Part shown: positions 48,267-57,245 of the stretch, piece after piece
Layout: every line of letters begins with the position of its first letter
How positions within the stretch are numbered: the first letter of the stretch is position 1
Origin: Bacillota bacterium
Lineage (GTDB): Bacteria; Bacillota; Sulfobacillia; Sulfobacillales; Sulfobacillaceae
Assembly (NCBI GenBank): GCA_026627065.1
Contig: JAPNUO010000003.1
Span: 248,001-312,000 of the forward strand
Reading direction: 5' to 3'
DNA: 64,000 nucleotides
Translations under genes and position numbers: made by a program
The notes under the pieces: model-generated
Database searches by the model: none
The model's input: the letters and a program-made list of their open reading frames with translations, nothing else
What the model was told of the DNA's origin: nothing

Positions 48267-49451
48267 ATGAGCGCACCTCGCGTGATGGTGGAAGGGTTGA
48301 GGTCCGGGATTCCCTACCCTGAGGTGGCCCGGTCGTTGACCGTGGGGCAGGCGGCACTGCTTGAGGAATTCACGGGCTGGCTGGACTTGGTGGCGGAAGG
48401 GCGTCGGCCCAAGTTGTGGGGAAAGATTCTCCGCGCCCAATATGGGGAGGGGAAGACCCATCTGCTGTACGCGCTGCGCGATCTGGCGGGCGAGCGGGGC
48501 TGGGTAGTGAGCTTGGTCTCCATTAGCAAAGAGACGCCCTTAAAGCCGCTGGAACGAATCTATGCCAAGATTGTCGACAGCGTGATGCGACCAGGCCATT
48601 CGTTGGCCGGCCTGGAGCCGCTGGTGCGCGAAGCGCTCGCCGCTCCCTACGTCCTGTCGGAGGCGCGGGCGTTAGATCTTTCGCCGCGGGTGGCCGCGGT
48701 ATGGGATAACCTGTCTCGGCAAAGCGAAGGGTTCGACGAGCTCATCGCCGACCTGTCCGGCTATTTTCTCAAGGTGAGCGACTTAAAGCGCATCCATCGC
48801 GCCAACTTCCAGCGGCCGTTGGCCTTGCCCCGGCCCTCGCTCAGGGACGACATTCCGTCGTACCTGCGCCTGGTGAACTGGTTGATCCAGAAGGCTGGGT
48901 ATAGCGGGTGGCTGCTGCTCTTTGATGAGGTCGAGTTGATCGGCAAGTTCGGCCGCGGCGAGCGCGCGCAAAGTTACGCCAACCTAGGCCGGCTATTGGC
49001 GGGCGTGGCCGACCGCACGCTGAGCGTGTGGGCAGTGGCGGGAAACTTTCAAACCGACGTCATCGATACCCGCAATGAGTTGGAAGAGGTGCCGAAGTGG
49101 CTCGCGGCCCGCCCGGCCTGGGCGGGAGAGGTGCACTTCGCGACCCTGGCCTTGGAAGAGCTGGTGTCGGCGGCGCCGTTGCCGCCGCTGTCTTTGGCGG
49201 ACCTGAAGCGGTTGGTGGCGACGCTGTACGACCTTCACCGCGAGGCCTATGTATGGGATCCGCCGGTGGCGCGCGAGGACTTCTTTGAGGTGGTGCGGAG
49301 CGAGTTGGGGACCCAGGACGCGCGCCTTCGCACTTGGGTGCGCGCGGCCATTCACACCCTCGACCTGTGGTTCCAGTACGGGCTCGGGGGTCTGGCGGTG
49401 CGGGCGGAGGCGGCGGGCGACGTGGATTTGACGGAAGAGACGGCCGAGTGA
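48267..49451 (+). CDS. P-loop ATPase with BrxC/BrxD (DUF2791)-like features, third gene of the cassette
   Basis: 394 residues from the ATG at 48267 (AGGAGAAGG upstream). The start region IPYPEVARSLTVGQ and the P-loop AQYGEGKTHLLYALRDLA (57-74) followed by VSLVSISKETPLKPLERIY match the pattern of PF10923-type ATPases (BREX BrxD and relatives). Walker B is intact: WLLLFDEVELIGKF near 213-226. A sensor-like strand LSVWAVAGNF follows. The BREX partners (PglZ, BrxX methyltransferase, BrxL protease, BrxHI helicase) are absent from the window. The three genes form an isolated, tightly packed operon of unknown function. Confidence 0.8.
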   Translation: MSAPRVMVEGLRSGIPYPEVARSLTVGQAALLEEFTGWLDLVAEGRRPKLWGKILRAQYGEGKTHLLYALRDLAGERGWVVSLVSISKETPLKPLERIYAKIVDSVMRPGHSLAGLEPLVREALAAPYVLSEARALDLSPRVAAVWDNLSRQSEGFDELIADLSGYFLKVSDLKRIHRANFQRPLALPRPSLRDDIPSYLRLVNWLIQKAGYSGWLLLFDEVELIGKFGRGERAQSYANLGRLLAGVADRTLSVWAVAGNFQTDVIDTRNELEEVPKWLAARPAWAGEVHFATLALEELVSAAPLPPLSLADLKRLVATLYDLHREAYVWDPPVAREDFFEVVRSELGTQDARLRTWVRAAIHTLDLWFQYGLGGLAVRAEAAGDVDLTEETAE

Positions 49452-49472
49452 CGCGGGGGCCGCGCCGCCAAG

Positions 49473-52226
49473 TTAGCGCTGGGCGCCCGTCGCGTCCACC
49501 GTGGCCATGCTGAGGCCCACGGAAAAAGTCAGAGTCCGCCGATACATTGCCGCCCAGTTGTGCTGGGCGACCTCGGTGCGGTCGAGCGCGTCCACGGTCA
49601 GATGGTAGCGGCCCGGCGTGCGGAGCGTGAGCTTGAGGACGTTGAGCGGGCTCCAAGCGTGAACCAAGCGCGTGCGGCCGCCAGGGCCCGTCAGCCAGAA
49701 CTGGTACTCCGGATGATGCCCGACGTCCTCGGCGCGGGCGAGGACGGTGAGATTGGCCGCGCCGGTGGCGGCATCGGTTTTCAGCGACGACGCCAGGGTG
49801 AGCCCCTCCACCATGGGCAGCGTAGTCGTTGCCAAAAAGGAGGACTCGCGCACTAAGGTTCGCCCGGTGGCGCTTTTCACCACCACCCGGGTGACGTAAA
49901 GGCCGGGAATCTTGGGCGTGATGGCGTAATGGTTGGGAGCGCCGAAGGGGCCGGACGTCGTCCAGAGGTCGGTGGCGGGGTTAAGGTAGCTAAACTGAAA
50001 CAGTGGACGCACCATGCCCCGCACGTAAGCCTCGAGGGTGACCGCGTGGCCGATGCTGGCTTGGCGCGGGCCGACCAGGGTCAAGGAGGGGCTCGCCGTG
50101 GGAACGAGGGTGTTGTAGCGGGTCAGGAAGCCTCCCCAGTTGAGAAGCCCAAGGCCGGTCACCGGGTTCCAGCTTCCCGGCTGGCTGGAGGTGACTGTGT
50201 AAACGCCGTTGGCACCCCACTGGGCCTGCGTAAAAAGCGTCGGGGATGTTTTGGCGGCTTCGAAGAGCAAGGGGTTGAGGTTGCCGAGGCCGGTGCTGGA
50301 CAGGTTTAGCAAGCTTTCCACGTCGTCGAGCCACCCTGCCGTCAGCGGTGCCGCCAGACTGGTGCCGCCGTACACCACGTTTTGTCCGCCTAAGTAGCCG
50401 CTGAGACCCGGGTATCCGGCCAGTGAGGCGAGTATGGGGACGCCAAAGCCCGGCGCCGTCTTCGCCACCAAGCTAGCCTCCCAGCTGGGCACCGGAATTT
50501 TTGTACTGTAGCCGCCGGAACTCGCGGCATTTTGATTCGTGTACGCTTGGGCTACGGCCACCGGGATGCCGTTTAAGTAATCGCCTCCCCAGGCCTTGGC
50601 AATGGGCGGGCCGGTCAGCACAATCGTCGAGCCCGACGATCCCAGCTTGGCCGGTGCCGCGATGTCCAGCCCCCCAACGCTCAGGACGGAGGGGATTTGC
50701 TCCAAACTGGAGAGTCCGACCGGGCCGGGGTCGCTACCGCCGTTCCAGGCGCCCTGGTCGCCGCTGGCCTCGACCACTGTGATGCCCTCCGCGGTCAGCG
50801 CGTCCATCAGCACGGTCAGCGTGCTCAAGTTTTCGCCAAAAAAGCCGTAGCTGATGCTAGCGATCTTGACCTCGGTTTGCTGACTCAGGTCGGTCAGGTA
50901 GGAGATCAAAGGGTCTTTGCGATCGTTTTCCGGAAAAATGTAATCCTCAATGGGCGCCCCCGGCGCGGCCCCTGCCAGCGCTTGAAGGTCGAGCTCGGCT
51001 TCATCGGTGTCGCCGGCGGCCCCGTACTCGGTGGGTGTGGCCCCGTCCTCGTAGTGGAACGTGACCTTGGGCACCGGCGTTCGTGGGCTGTTTTGGTCTA
51101 AATAGAGCGCCAAGTCCTTTAGACTGGGCGGCGTGCCGATGGCAAACAGGGCCACCGGCGCGGGATTGCTCGGCAGGGCGGTCAAGCCGGAAAGGGCGTT
51201 GGCTTGCTGGCCGTCCAGCGGCGTCAGGGCGGTGGCCGACCCGGTGAAGGCGGGCAATGGAAAGGACGCGTTGAGGTTGACCCCGCTGTCCAGGGTAGCG
51301 GTCAACGTCAACAGATCCCCCGGCGGCACGTCCCGCCAGGCGGCCAGCGGTATCTGCCACAGCGTGTTGGAACTGTCAGGCATGGCCTCGGCGCCGTAGG
51401 ACACCAGCGAGTTATCCGAATCATTCAGATTCGAAATGTTGGCGATGGGCAGGAAGTTGCCTTGCGGATCCTCCACGGTCACAAACAAGTTGATGGGCAA
51501 CCCAGCCGGCACCTGGGTGGCCACGCGGGGGTTCCAGCTCATGATGCTGACCACGTCGCCGTTGGCCTCGGTAGTCTGTTGCAGCACCACCGGCGGCGCG
51601 TGAAACTTCTCGTTGGCCAGGCTGAAATCGGGTGCCGCCGTCGCCGCCGGCCGCGCTGCCCCCCGCAGGGCGCGGTCCTTGGGGACTCGCGGCGGCGCGA
51701 CGGTCAGCGGCGCGAGAATCACGCCGTGCTTTTGAAATCCCGACATCGACCAAATGTCGGGCGAGACCGGAAGCCGAGGATGCGCAGACGACGCCGGCAC
51801 CACCGCGGTGACCACGAGCCCCTGGCGCCCCTCGACGCGCCATCCGGCCTGGGTCAGGCGGGCCGCGACCGCGCGCAGCACGGAGGCGGTCGGCCCGAAG
51901 CGCGCGTCCAGCGCCTGGGGCGATAGAAAGCGGTGAAAGTCGGGGCTCTGGGGGTTGCTCACGGCGGCGCTGTAGGCTTCCAAAGCCCGAATGCGGCGAG
52001 GGGAATCGACGACGAGCTCGATCGTGTGCGACGAAGCGCTGTGGCGAAGGACCGCCAGGGCGCGCTGCACCGCGCTTGGCTGATAGGCTGGGGTGGCAGG
52101 GAGCGTTGTGGCAGGGCGCTCCCTGAGCGGGACGGGGTGTTGAGCCGCCTCTCCGATGGCGGGCCATCCGCCGACGGCGACCGCCGCGGCTGCCAGAATG
52201 CCTGCCCACACCCGATGCCTCACCAT
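49473..52226 (-). CDS. Secreted S53 (sedolisin/kumamolisin) acid protease with two C-terminal surface modules
   Basis: 917 residues. Signal peptide, then a pro-domain (about 30-200, including AVSNPQSPDFHRFLSPQALDARFGP, the standard Pro-kumamolisin sequence). The catalytic Glu/Asp pair is in DTDEAELDLQ (near 407), the oxyanion Asp in SGDQGAW (near 489), and the nucleophile Ser in YGGTSLAAP (near 621), G-T-S-x-x-x-P being the family hallmark. Two C-terminal modules of the FQFSYLNP...GLY and YQFWLTGPGG...GRY type match those in the 17110 and 19475 proteins. Such enzymes work at low pH. ATG at 52226 has AAAGGAAG upstream; the longer frame to 52643 is not supported. Confidence 0.9.
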   Translation of the reverse strand: MVRHRVWAGILAAAAVAVGGWPAIGEAAQHPVPLRERPATTLPATPAYQPSAVQRALAVLRHSASSHTIELVVDSPRRIRALEAYSAAVSNPQSPDFHRFLSPQALDARFGPTASVLRAVAARLTQAGWRVEGRQGLVVTAVVPASSAHPRLPVSPDIWSMSGFQKHGVILAPLTVAPPRVPKDRALRGAARPAATAAPDFSLANEKFHAPPVVLQQTTEANGDVVSIMSWNPRVATQVPAGLPINLFVTVEDPQGNFLPIANISNLNDSDNSLVSYGAEAMPDSSNTLWQIPLAAWRDVPPGDLLTLTATLDSGVNLNASFPLPAFTGSATALTPLDGQQANALSGLTALPSNPAPVALFAIGTPPSLKDLALYLDQNSPRTPVPKVTFHYEDGATPTEYGAAGDTDEAELDLQALAGAAPGAPIEDYIFPENDRKDPLISYLTDLSQQTEVKIASISYGFFGENLSTLTVLMDALTAEGITVVEASGDQGAWNGGSDPGPVGLSSLEQIPSVLSVGGLDIAAPAKLGSSGSTIVLTGPPIAKAWGGDYLNGIPVAVAQAYTNQNAASSGGYSTKIPVPSWEASLVAKTAPGFGVPILASLAGYPGLSGYLGGQNVVYGGTSLAAPLTAGWLDDVESLLNLSSTGLGNLNPLLFEAAKTSPTLFTQAQWGANGVYTVTSSQPGSWNPVTGLGLLNWGGFLTRYNTLVPTASPSLTLVGPRQASIGHAVTLEAYVRGMVRPLFQFSYLNPATDLWTTSGPFGAPNHYAITPKIPGLYVTRVVVKSATGRTLVRESSFLATTTLPMVEGLTLASSLKTDAATGAANLTVLARAEDVGHHPEYQFWLTGPGGRTRLVHAWSPLNVLKLTLRTPGRYHLTVDALDRTEVAQHNWAAMYRRTLTFSVGLSMATVDATGAQR

Positions 52227-52403
52227 GACGGATACTTCCTTTCTGCAGCTTCCTCGCTGGATGACCCAAGATATTCGACGCTTAAGAAAAGATTCCTGCG
52301 CAGTCGCTGCGGTTTTCCCGCAATCTCGGGCGTCCGCGCATACCCCAAGGGCGTGGGGCCATGCTACTACCGGACGCATTCCATCATCAAGGGGGGCAAA
52401 TCC

Positions 52404-54080
52404 ATGGCAAAGAGCGTGGCCGAGGTGTTGTTTGATGTCCTGTATGCCCACGGCGTGCGGCACATCTTCGGCATTCCCGGCGATTCCATCGACCTTCTTC
52501 TGGAACCGTTGCGCAAGGACCGCCGCATTCAGTTTATTCAGGTCCGCCACGAAGAAGCCGGGGCCTTTATGGCGTCGGCCTGGGCCAAGAAAACGGGAAC
52601 GCTGGGGGTGTGCCTGGGAACGGCGGGACCGGGGGCGATTCACCTCTTAAACGGGCTGTACGATGCCAAGCTGGACCACGCGCCGGTGCTGGCCATTACT
52701 GGCCAAGTGGGGTTGCCCTATATCGGCACCAACTACTTTCAAGAAGTGGACCTCTTGAGCCTCTTTAACAATGTGGCGCTTTACAACTACCAAGTCACCG
52801 ATCCGAGCCAGATTGGCGTGATGGCCGATCGCGCCTGCCGTCAGGCGCTGGCAAAGCGCGGGGTCGCTCATCTGAGCTTTCCCTTTGAGGTGCCCCGCAT
52901 GGCGGCGCCCGACGCGTACCGCGAGTATACGGTGGTGAACCAGGCGACCGCCAGCATACCCACCCCGGAGCTGCTCGATCAAGCGGCAGCGCTTATCAAC
53001 CGCAGCCAACGGCCGGTGATTCTGGCAGGGCGCGGCGCCTTGGGCGCACGCGAAGCCCTGGCGCAGCTCGCCGAGCGCGCGCATATCCCAGTCGTGAATA
53101 CGCTTCCGGCCAAAGGGGTAATCCCGGACGAGCACCCGTTGGCGCTGGGGGGATTAGGGCTCTTGGGCGCCAAGCCGGCGCATACCGCCATGGAGCACTG
53201 TGATTTGTGCCTGCTGGTGGGCACTAACTATCCCTATCTGGAGTTTTTGCCCAAGCGCGCTGCCATTATCCAAATTGATTGGGAGGCGAGCCAGATTGGG
53301 CTCCGGCACGTGGTGGACCTCGGCCTGGTGGGTTCTGCGGATCCGACGCTCAAGGAGCTCGCCCGGCGGGTGGAGGCGCGCGGAGCTACTCCCTTTGTCG
53401 AACGGTTGATGGAGGAGCGCCGCGCCTGGCTCAGCGCCTTGAGCCGGGAAGCAGAAGACAAGGGGTCACGGGAGGCGGTCAACCCCCTGTGGGTGGCCGA
53501 CCGCCTGTCCAAAGTGGTGGATCCAAACGCCAATGTGGCCGTTGACGTGGGCAACACCCTCGTGTGGATGGCGCGCCAGTTTCGGTGCCGCCACCATGGT
53601 TGGCTGGTCTCCGCCTGGCTTGGATCGATGGGGTTCGGATTGCCGGCCGCCATAGCGGCCAAGCTGGCAGAGCCCGACCGGCAGTCGCTGGCAGTGGTGG
53701 GAGACGGTGGATTTGCCATGCTGATGGCGGATTTTGTCACCGCCGTGAAATACCGGCTCCCCGTGACCGTGGTGGTCTTTAACAACCGGCGCTTGGGCAT
53801 GATTAAGTTCGAGCAGGAAGTCCACGGCATGGCGGAGTTTGGCACCCATTTGTTCAATCCGGACTTTGCTGCCTATGCCGATGCGGCGGGCGGGCGGGGA
53901 TTTCGGGTCGACACCCCCGACGACGTCGAACCAGCCCTCAAGGAAGCCCTCAATGCAGACCGGCCGACAATCGTGGACGTGTACACCGACGCCAGCGTCA
54001 AGCCCATGCCGCCGCGCATCACCTGGCCGGAAGCCTTGGGCTATGCGGAAGCCATGTTCCGCGAGGTGCTGCACGTCTAG
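52404..54080 (+). CDS. Thiamine-diphosphate-dependent pyruvate oxidase / pyruvate dehydrogenase (quinone) family
   Basis: 558 residues in the three-domain ThDP layout. Residues about 1-170 form the PYR domain with catalytic Glu in HEEAGAFMASA. The middle domain (about 190-320) holds a possible FAD/nucleotide region. The PP domain contains the ThDP motif GDGGFAMLMADF ... VVVFNN (about 433-459). The family includes PoxB, SpxB and acetolactate synthase; GIPGDSIDLLLE at the N terminus is closest to pyruvate oxidases. It would convert pyruvate to acetate or acetyl phosphate. ATG at 52404 follows AAGGGGGGC. It is divergent from the protease gene. Confidence 0.85.
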   Translation: MAKSVAEVLFDVLYAHGVRHIFGIPGDSIDLLLEPLRKDRRIQFIQVRHEEAGAFMASAWAKKTGTLGVCLGTAGPGAIHLLNGLYDAKLDHAPVLAITGQVGLPYIGTNYFQEVDLLSLFNNVALYNYQVTDPSQIGVMADRACRQALAKRGVAHLSFPFEVPRMAAPDAYREYTVVNQATASIPTPELLDQAAALINRSQRPVILAGRGALGAREALAQLAERAHIPVVNTLPAKGVIPDEHPLALGGLGLLGAKPAHTAMEHCDLCLLVGTNYPYLEFLPKRAAIIQIDWEASQIGLRHVVDLGLVGSADPTLKELARRVEARGATPFVERLMEERRAWLSALSREAEDKGSREAVNPLWVADRLSKVVDPNANVAVDVGNTLVWMARQFRCRHHGWLVSAWLGSMGFGLPAAIAAKLAEPDRQSLAVVGDGGFAMLMADFVTAVKYRLPVTVVVFNNRRLGMIKFEQEVHGMAEFGTHLFNPDFAAYADAAGGRGFRVDTPDDVEPALKEALNADRPTIVDVYTDASVKPMPPRITWPEALGYAEAMFREVLHV

Positions 54081-54163
54081 CGCTCCAGATATTGGCGCCC
54101 AACGGGCCACGACGCCTTTGCTATCATAAAAGTCGCAAACGGCGCCAAGAAAGGAGTCGCCAG

Positions 54164-55123
54164 GTGAGACCCAACGTGCAACGACTCGTGTCTTTCGGCC
54201 TTCTGGGAATGATAGGGGCGGGGGCGGTGGCCTGCGGCGGCCCTTCGGCGAGTCGCGGCGCCGCGCCGTCCGGACAGGTTTGGGCGATGGTCGACGGACA
54301 GCCTCTGTCTTCGCGAACGCTGAGCGAGGCCGTCGCGGCGACCGACTTCCTCCAAGGGGTGCAGTTGGGCACAGGTCCTACCGCCCGGCGCCGGGAAGCC
54401 CGCGAGCTGGCGCAGGAGTGGGCGGTGGAAGCATACGCGCTGCGTCATCACTGGGTGAGCGTGGCCCGCGCGCGGCGTGAGGCCGCCCTGCTCATCCGGG
54501 AAAACGTCGTGGGAGCTTACGGCGGCAAGCCTTCCGCCACGCGGGCGCTTTCCGAGAGCCACTTGACGTGGAAGGACTTGACGGCTTTTTTGGTACGGCA
54601 GATGGAGCTGGACGCAGCCTTTGCCCATGTGGCTCGGAGCGTCCGTGCCCCGTCGCCCGCCCAGGTTTACGCCTACTATCAAAAGCACCTTGCCCTCTTC
54701 CGCACCCCAGCGCAAGATCAGGTGCGCACCATGATGGTGCCGACGCGGCAGGTGGCCCTGCAGGTGTCGCAGGCGCTGGCCCGCGGCGCCGCTTGGCAAA
54801 CTCTGGCGCGCCAAGACGGGCGTGGCAGCGCGAAGGACGACGGCTATCATTGGGTGGACCAGGGCCCGGCCTCGGGGTTTTCGCCCGCCGTGTACCGCGT
54901 CATGGATGCGCTGCACCCAGGACAGGTCGGGATCGCGCGGACCCGCCAGGGCTACGCCGTTATCGAGGTAGCTCACGCCCGGCCGGCTAAAGTGGCCGCG
55001 TTTGGCGCGGTCAAAGGCGAGCTCGCGGACGCCCTCACGCAAGAGGCGGAGGATGCGGCCTTTCAAGCGTTTTCCCGGCGGGTGGCTAAAGAGAGCGTCC
55101 GCTTCTTTTCTCGGAACCCCTAA
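54164..55123 (+). CDS. PrsA/SurA-like peptidyl-prolyl isomerase lipoprotein
   Basis: 319 residues from a GTG with AAAGGAG upstream. The signal peptide ends in GAGAVACGG, a lipobox-like site with Cys 25. An N-terminal SurA-type helical part (VDGQPLSSRTLSEAVAATDFLQ) precedes the parvulin-like centre (about 180-290): FRTPAQDQVRTMMVPTRQVALQVSQALARGAAWQTLARQ ... GYHWVDQGPASGFSPAVYRVMDALHPGQVGIARTRQGYAVIEV. It probably folds secreted proteins on the outer face of the membrane, suitable for the many exported proteins here. The substitution of some parvulin residues leaves catalytic activity uncertain. Confidence 0.8.
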   Translation: MRPNVQRLVSFGLLGMIGAGAVACGGPSASRGAAPSGQVWAMVDGQPLSSRTLSEAVAATDFLQGVQLGTGPTARRREARELAQEWAVEAYALRHHWVSVARARREAALLIRENVVGAYGGKPSATRALSESHLTWKDLTAFLVRQMELDAAFAHVARSVRAPSPAQVYAYYQKHLALFRTPAQDQVRTMMVPTRQVALQVSQALARGAAWQTLARQDGRGSAKDDGYHWVDQGPASGFSPAVYRVMDALHPGQVGIARTRQGYAVIEVAHARPAKVAAFGAVKGELADALTQEAEDAAFQAFSRRVAKESVRFFSRNP

Positions 55124-55458
55124 GGAGGGGCGGCTCGGCTATCCTCGCTGGACAACAGCCAAGACAAGGCGGCGAGGAAGAAAAACCCTCCAGCCGTGGT
55201 CCAAAGCGTCCGGTACTGCAGAAACCCCAGGCACGCGACCAAGATGGCCGCCAATCCGGCCATTCGCCAGTGGCGGCAGAGCGCCGCCCATACGGCGGCC
55301 GCCATCAGCCCGGCCACGAGTATCAGGACCGTTCCGGTCGCGAGCGGAAACGGGCCAAAATGCCAGTGAGCGTGGCGTTTCCAATGCGGTTCCGCCCAGG
55401 CAAGAAAGCCGGCGGCGAGCGCGCCTAAAATGGTCCAGGCCCATCCTGCGTGATGCAT
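55120..55458 (-). CDS. Small membrane protein
   Basis: 112 residues with four hydrophobic segments (about 8-22, 38-62, 66-82 and 86-106) and several His/Trp residues in the first loop (EPHWKRHAHWHFGPFP). Convergent with the preceding gene, overlapping its end by four bases. The start (55458) has no strong ribosome-binding site; no known family. The His-rich loop could bind a metal, but this is only a guess. Confidence 0.6.
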   Translation of the reverse strand: MHHAGWAWTILGALAAGFLAWAEPHWKRHAHWHFGPFPLATGTVLILVAGLMAAAVWAALCRHWRMAGLAAILVACLGFLQYRTLWTTAGGFFFLAALSWLLSSEDSRAAPP

Positions 55459-55497
55459 AGCTCTAGCATGCCCAGGCGCCTTCGGGATTAAACGCGC

Positions 55498-56397
55498 TTA
55501 GCAAAAGGGGAAGGCGAGCTGTTCCGAGCGCCGGTAGGGGACGAGGTCGGGTGCCTGACAGGTCAGGCGGTGGCGGACTAGTAGCCGGCTCACGCGCTCG
55601 TGAAATGCGGCCCGGTAGGCGGCGCAGGGCATCTGGTCGGCCCCGTAGGCAGCAGCCAAGGTGTGCCGAGCCTCGGCATCCAGGGCGGCTAGGTTTTCAA
55701 GAAAATAGGGGCGCAACGCCGGGCTCAGGCGCAGCGGCGCCACCATGACCCAATCGGCGCCAGCTTCGCGGATGGCGGCGAACAGCGCATCGAGCGATTC
55801 CTCGCGGTCGGTGAGCCCGGCGATGAGGGGGGCGACAAACACGGCCACCGGCACCCCAGCGGCTTTGAGTCGTCGCACGGTGGTCAAGCGGCGCTGGGGG
55901 GGCGAGGTGCCGGGCTCCAAGCGCCGGAGGAGCGCGCGATCAAGCGAGGTCACGCTGATGTGCACGGCCAGCTGCCGCCGTTGACCCATCGGCGCCAAGA
56001 GGTCCAGGTCGCGCTCAATCAACGGAGATTTGGTGGTCACGGTGACGCGGTGGCCGCTTTCGCAAAAGAGCGCCAGGGCCTGTCGCGTCAAGCGATAACG
56101 ACCTTCGAGGGGCTGATAGGGGTCGGTGACGGTGCCAATGGCAATCTTGGCGTCGACGGGCACCCGTGCCAGCTCGCGCGCCAACCCTTCGAGGAGGTGA
56201 TGCTTGACAAAGAGCTGCTGCTCAAAGTCTTCGGCAAGGTTGAGATCGAGGTATTGGTGCGATTCCCGCGCGTAGCAGTAGCGGCAGGCGTGGGCGCAGC
56301 CGCGGTAGGGGTTGAGCGAGTAATCGAATCCGAAGTGTCGGCCTTCCGGCGAACGGTTAAGCGCCTGACCCCGGGGCCACGGGTGAATGGTTGGCAT
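55498..56397 (-). CDS. Radical SAM protein, spore-photoproduct-lyase-like (Rv2578c) family
   Basis: 299 residues. The radical SAM cluster motif is C-x3-C-x2-C (CAHACRYC, residues 34-41), followed by ARESH as in the SPL-like Rv2578c family. GTVTDPYQPLEGRYRLTR and VTTKSPLIERDLDLL are further family landmarks. It binds a 4Fe-4S cluster and S-adenosylmethionine; the substrate of this branch is unknown. ATG at 56397 follows GAAAGGAAGG. It lies between two transmembrane-protein genes with no operon partner on its strand. Confidence 0.88.
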   Translation of the reverse strand: MPTIHPWPRGQALNRSPEGRHFGFDYSLNPYRGCAHACRYCYARESHQYLDLNLAEDFEQQLFVKHHLLEGLARELARVPVDAKIAIGTVTDPYQPLEGRYRLTRQALALFCESGHRVTVTTKSPLIERDLDLLAPMGQRRQLAVHISVTSLDRALLRRLEPGTSPPQRRLTTVRRLKAAGVPVAVFVAPLIAGLTDREESLDALFAAIREAGADWVMVAPLRLSPALRPYFLENLAALDAEARHTLAAAYGADQMPCAAYRAAFHERVSRLLVRHRLTCQAPDLVPYRRSEQLAFPFC

Positions 56398-56535
56398 AGC
56401 CTTCCTTTCGCTAAAACGAACACACGTTTGCTTTGGCTTATCTTAACATAATCTCATTCCTGTGTCTAGGATTTTTCGCGCATGCCCCGCAAAATTCCGT
56501 CAATGCGGTATGATACCCTTAAGCGAGGTGAGAGC

Positions 56536-56805
56536 ATGGGACGAATTTTAGCGGCTATCGGGATTGTCGTGAACTTGTTTTTGCCTGGCGTCGGCTCGTT
56601 AATCATGGGCAAGTGGACGACGGGCCTCGTTCAACTCGGCGTGCTGGCCGTGGTCTGGGTTTTGAAGATGGTGAGCTTCGGCTTTTTGGGACCGGTGCTT
56701 TGGCCGGTGAGCGGCATCGTGTGGCTGTGGGCGCTGGTGGGCGGCATCCTCACCTATATTGACCGTGGCCGTCCGCGCGAGGCGCTGAATCGCCCGCGCC
56801 TTTAG
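56536..56805 (+). CDS. Small membrane protein, TM2-like
   Basis: 89 residues from the ATG at 56536 (GAGGTGAGAGC upstream) with two to three hydrophobic segments. The arrangement AAIGIVVNLFLPGVGSLIMGKWTTGLVQL resembles the TM2 domain, whose members have a Gly-rich turn between helices. The C terminus is basic. A TATGAT -10 lies at 56509-56514. It converges with the thioesterase gene, overlapping by 56 bases. Function unknown. Confidence 0.7.
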   Translation: MGRILAAIGIVVNLFLPGVGSLIMGKWTTGLVQLGVLAVVWVLKMVSFGFLGPVLWPVSGIVWLWALVGGILTYIDRGRPREALNRPRL

Positions 56806-57205
56806 AGGCCTCGGAGGCCGTATGAGCCTCTCGGGTCAAAATCTCCCGCCAGGAGGCAGGCAGGGGCTCAGGCCGTTGGGTAGCGTAATTAAAATGCACG
56901 ATGGTGGTTTCGCTTTCCAGGGCGAGCTCATGGCCGGGTTCGCGCCAGATTCGATGGACCAGCTGGAGGCTGGACTGGCCGACTCGCGCGACCGCTGTGG
57001 TGACGGTGAGCTCATCGCGAAAGAAGACCTGGCGAAGGAAGTCAAGCTTGGCCGACGCGAGGATGAACGGCAACGTGTCGACCCCGAGGGCGTCTTCTAA
57101 AAAGCGAATGCGCGCTTCCTCCAAGTAACTCAGGTAGGTGGCGTTGTTCACATGGCCAGCCATGTCGGTTTCGCCAAAGCGCACGCGAAGCTGGATGGAG
57201 TGCAT
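56750..57205 (-). CDS. Acyl-CoA thioesterase, hot-dog fold (4HBT)
   Basis: 151 residues. The 4-hydroxybenzoyl-CoA thioesterase pattern is clear: RVRFGETDMAGHVNNATYLSYLEEARIRFLE near the N terminus, with the catalytic Asp in ETDMAGHVNNA, followed by a long beta sheet. It hydrolyses acyl-CoA; the chain specificity is unknown. AAGGAGGATG precedes the ATG at 57205, so the longer upstream frame is not used. The tail (about residues 128-151) is low-complexity and overlaps the convergent gene. Confidence 0.88.
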   Translation of the reverse strand: MHSIQLRVRFGETDMAGHVNNATYLSYLEEARIRFLEDALGVDTLPFILASAKLDFLRQVFFRDELTVTTAVARVGQSSLQLVHRIWREPGHELALESETTIVHFNYATQRPEPLPASWREILTREAHTASEASKGAGDSAPRADGHGQYR

Positions 57206-57245
57206 GACATCCTCCTTAGCAGATGAGGCGCTGAGGGCTGTCGCC

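Noticed and set aside
46263..49451. A complete BREX or DISARM defence system
   Set aside because: Only ATPases resembling BrxC/BrxD are present; no PglZ, methyltransferase, Lon-like protease or BrxHI helicase is in the window. RecD2 nearby is the ordinary housekeeping form.
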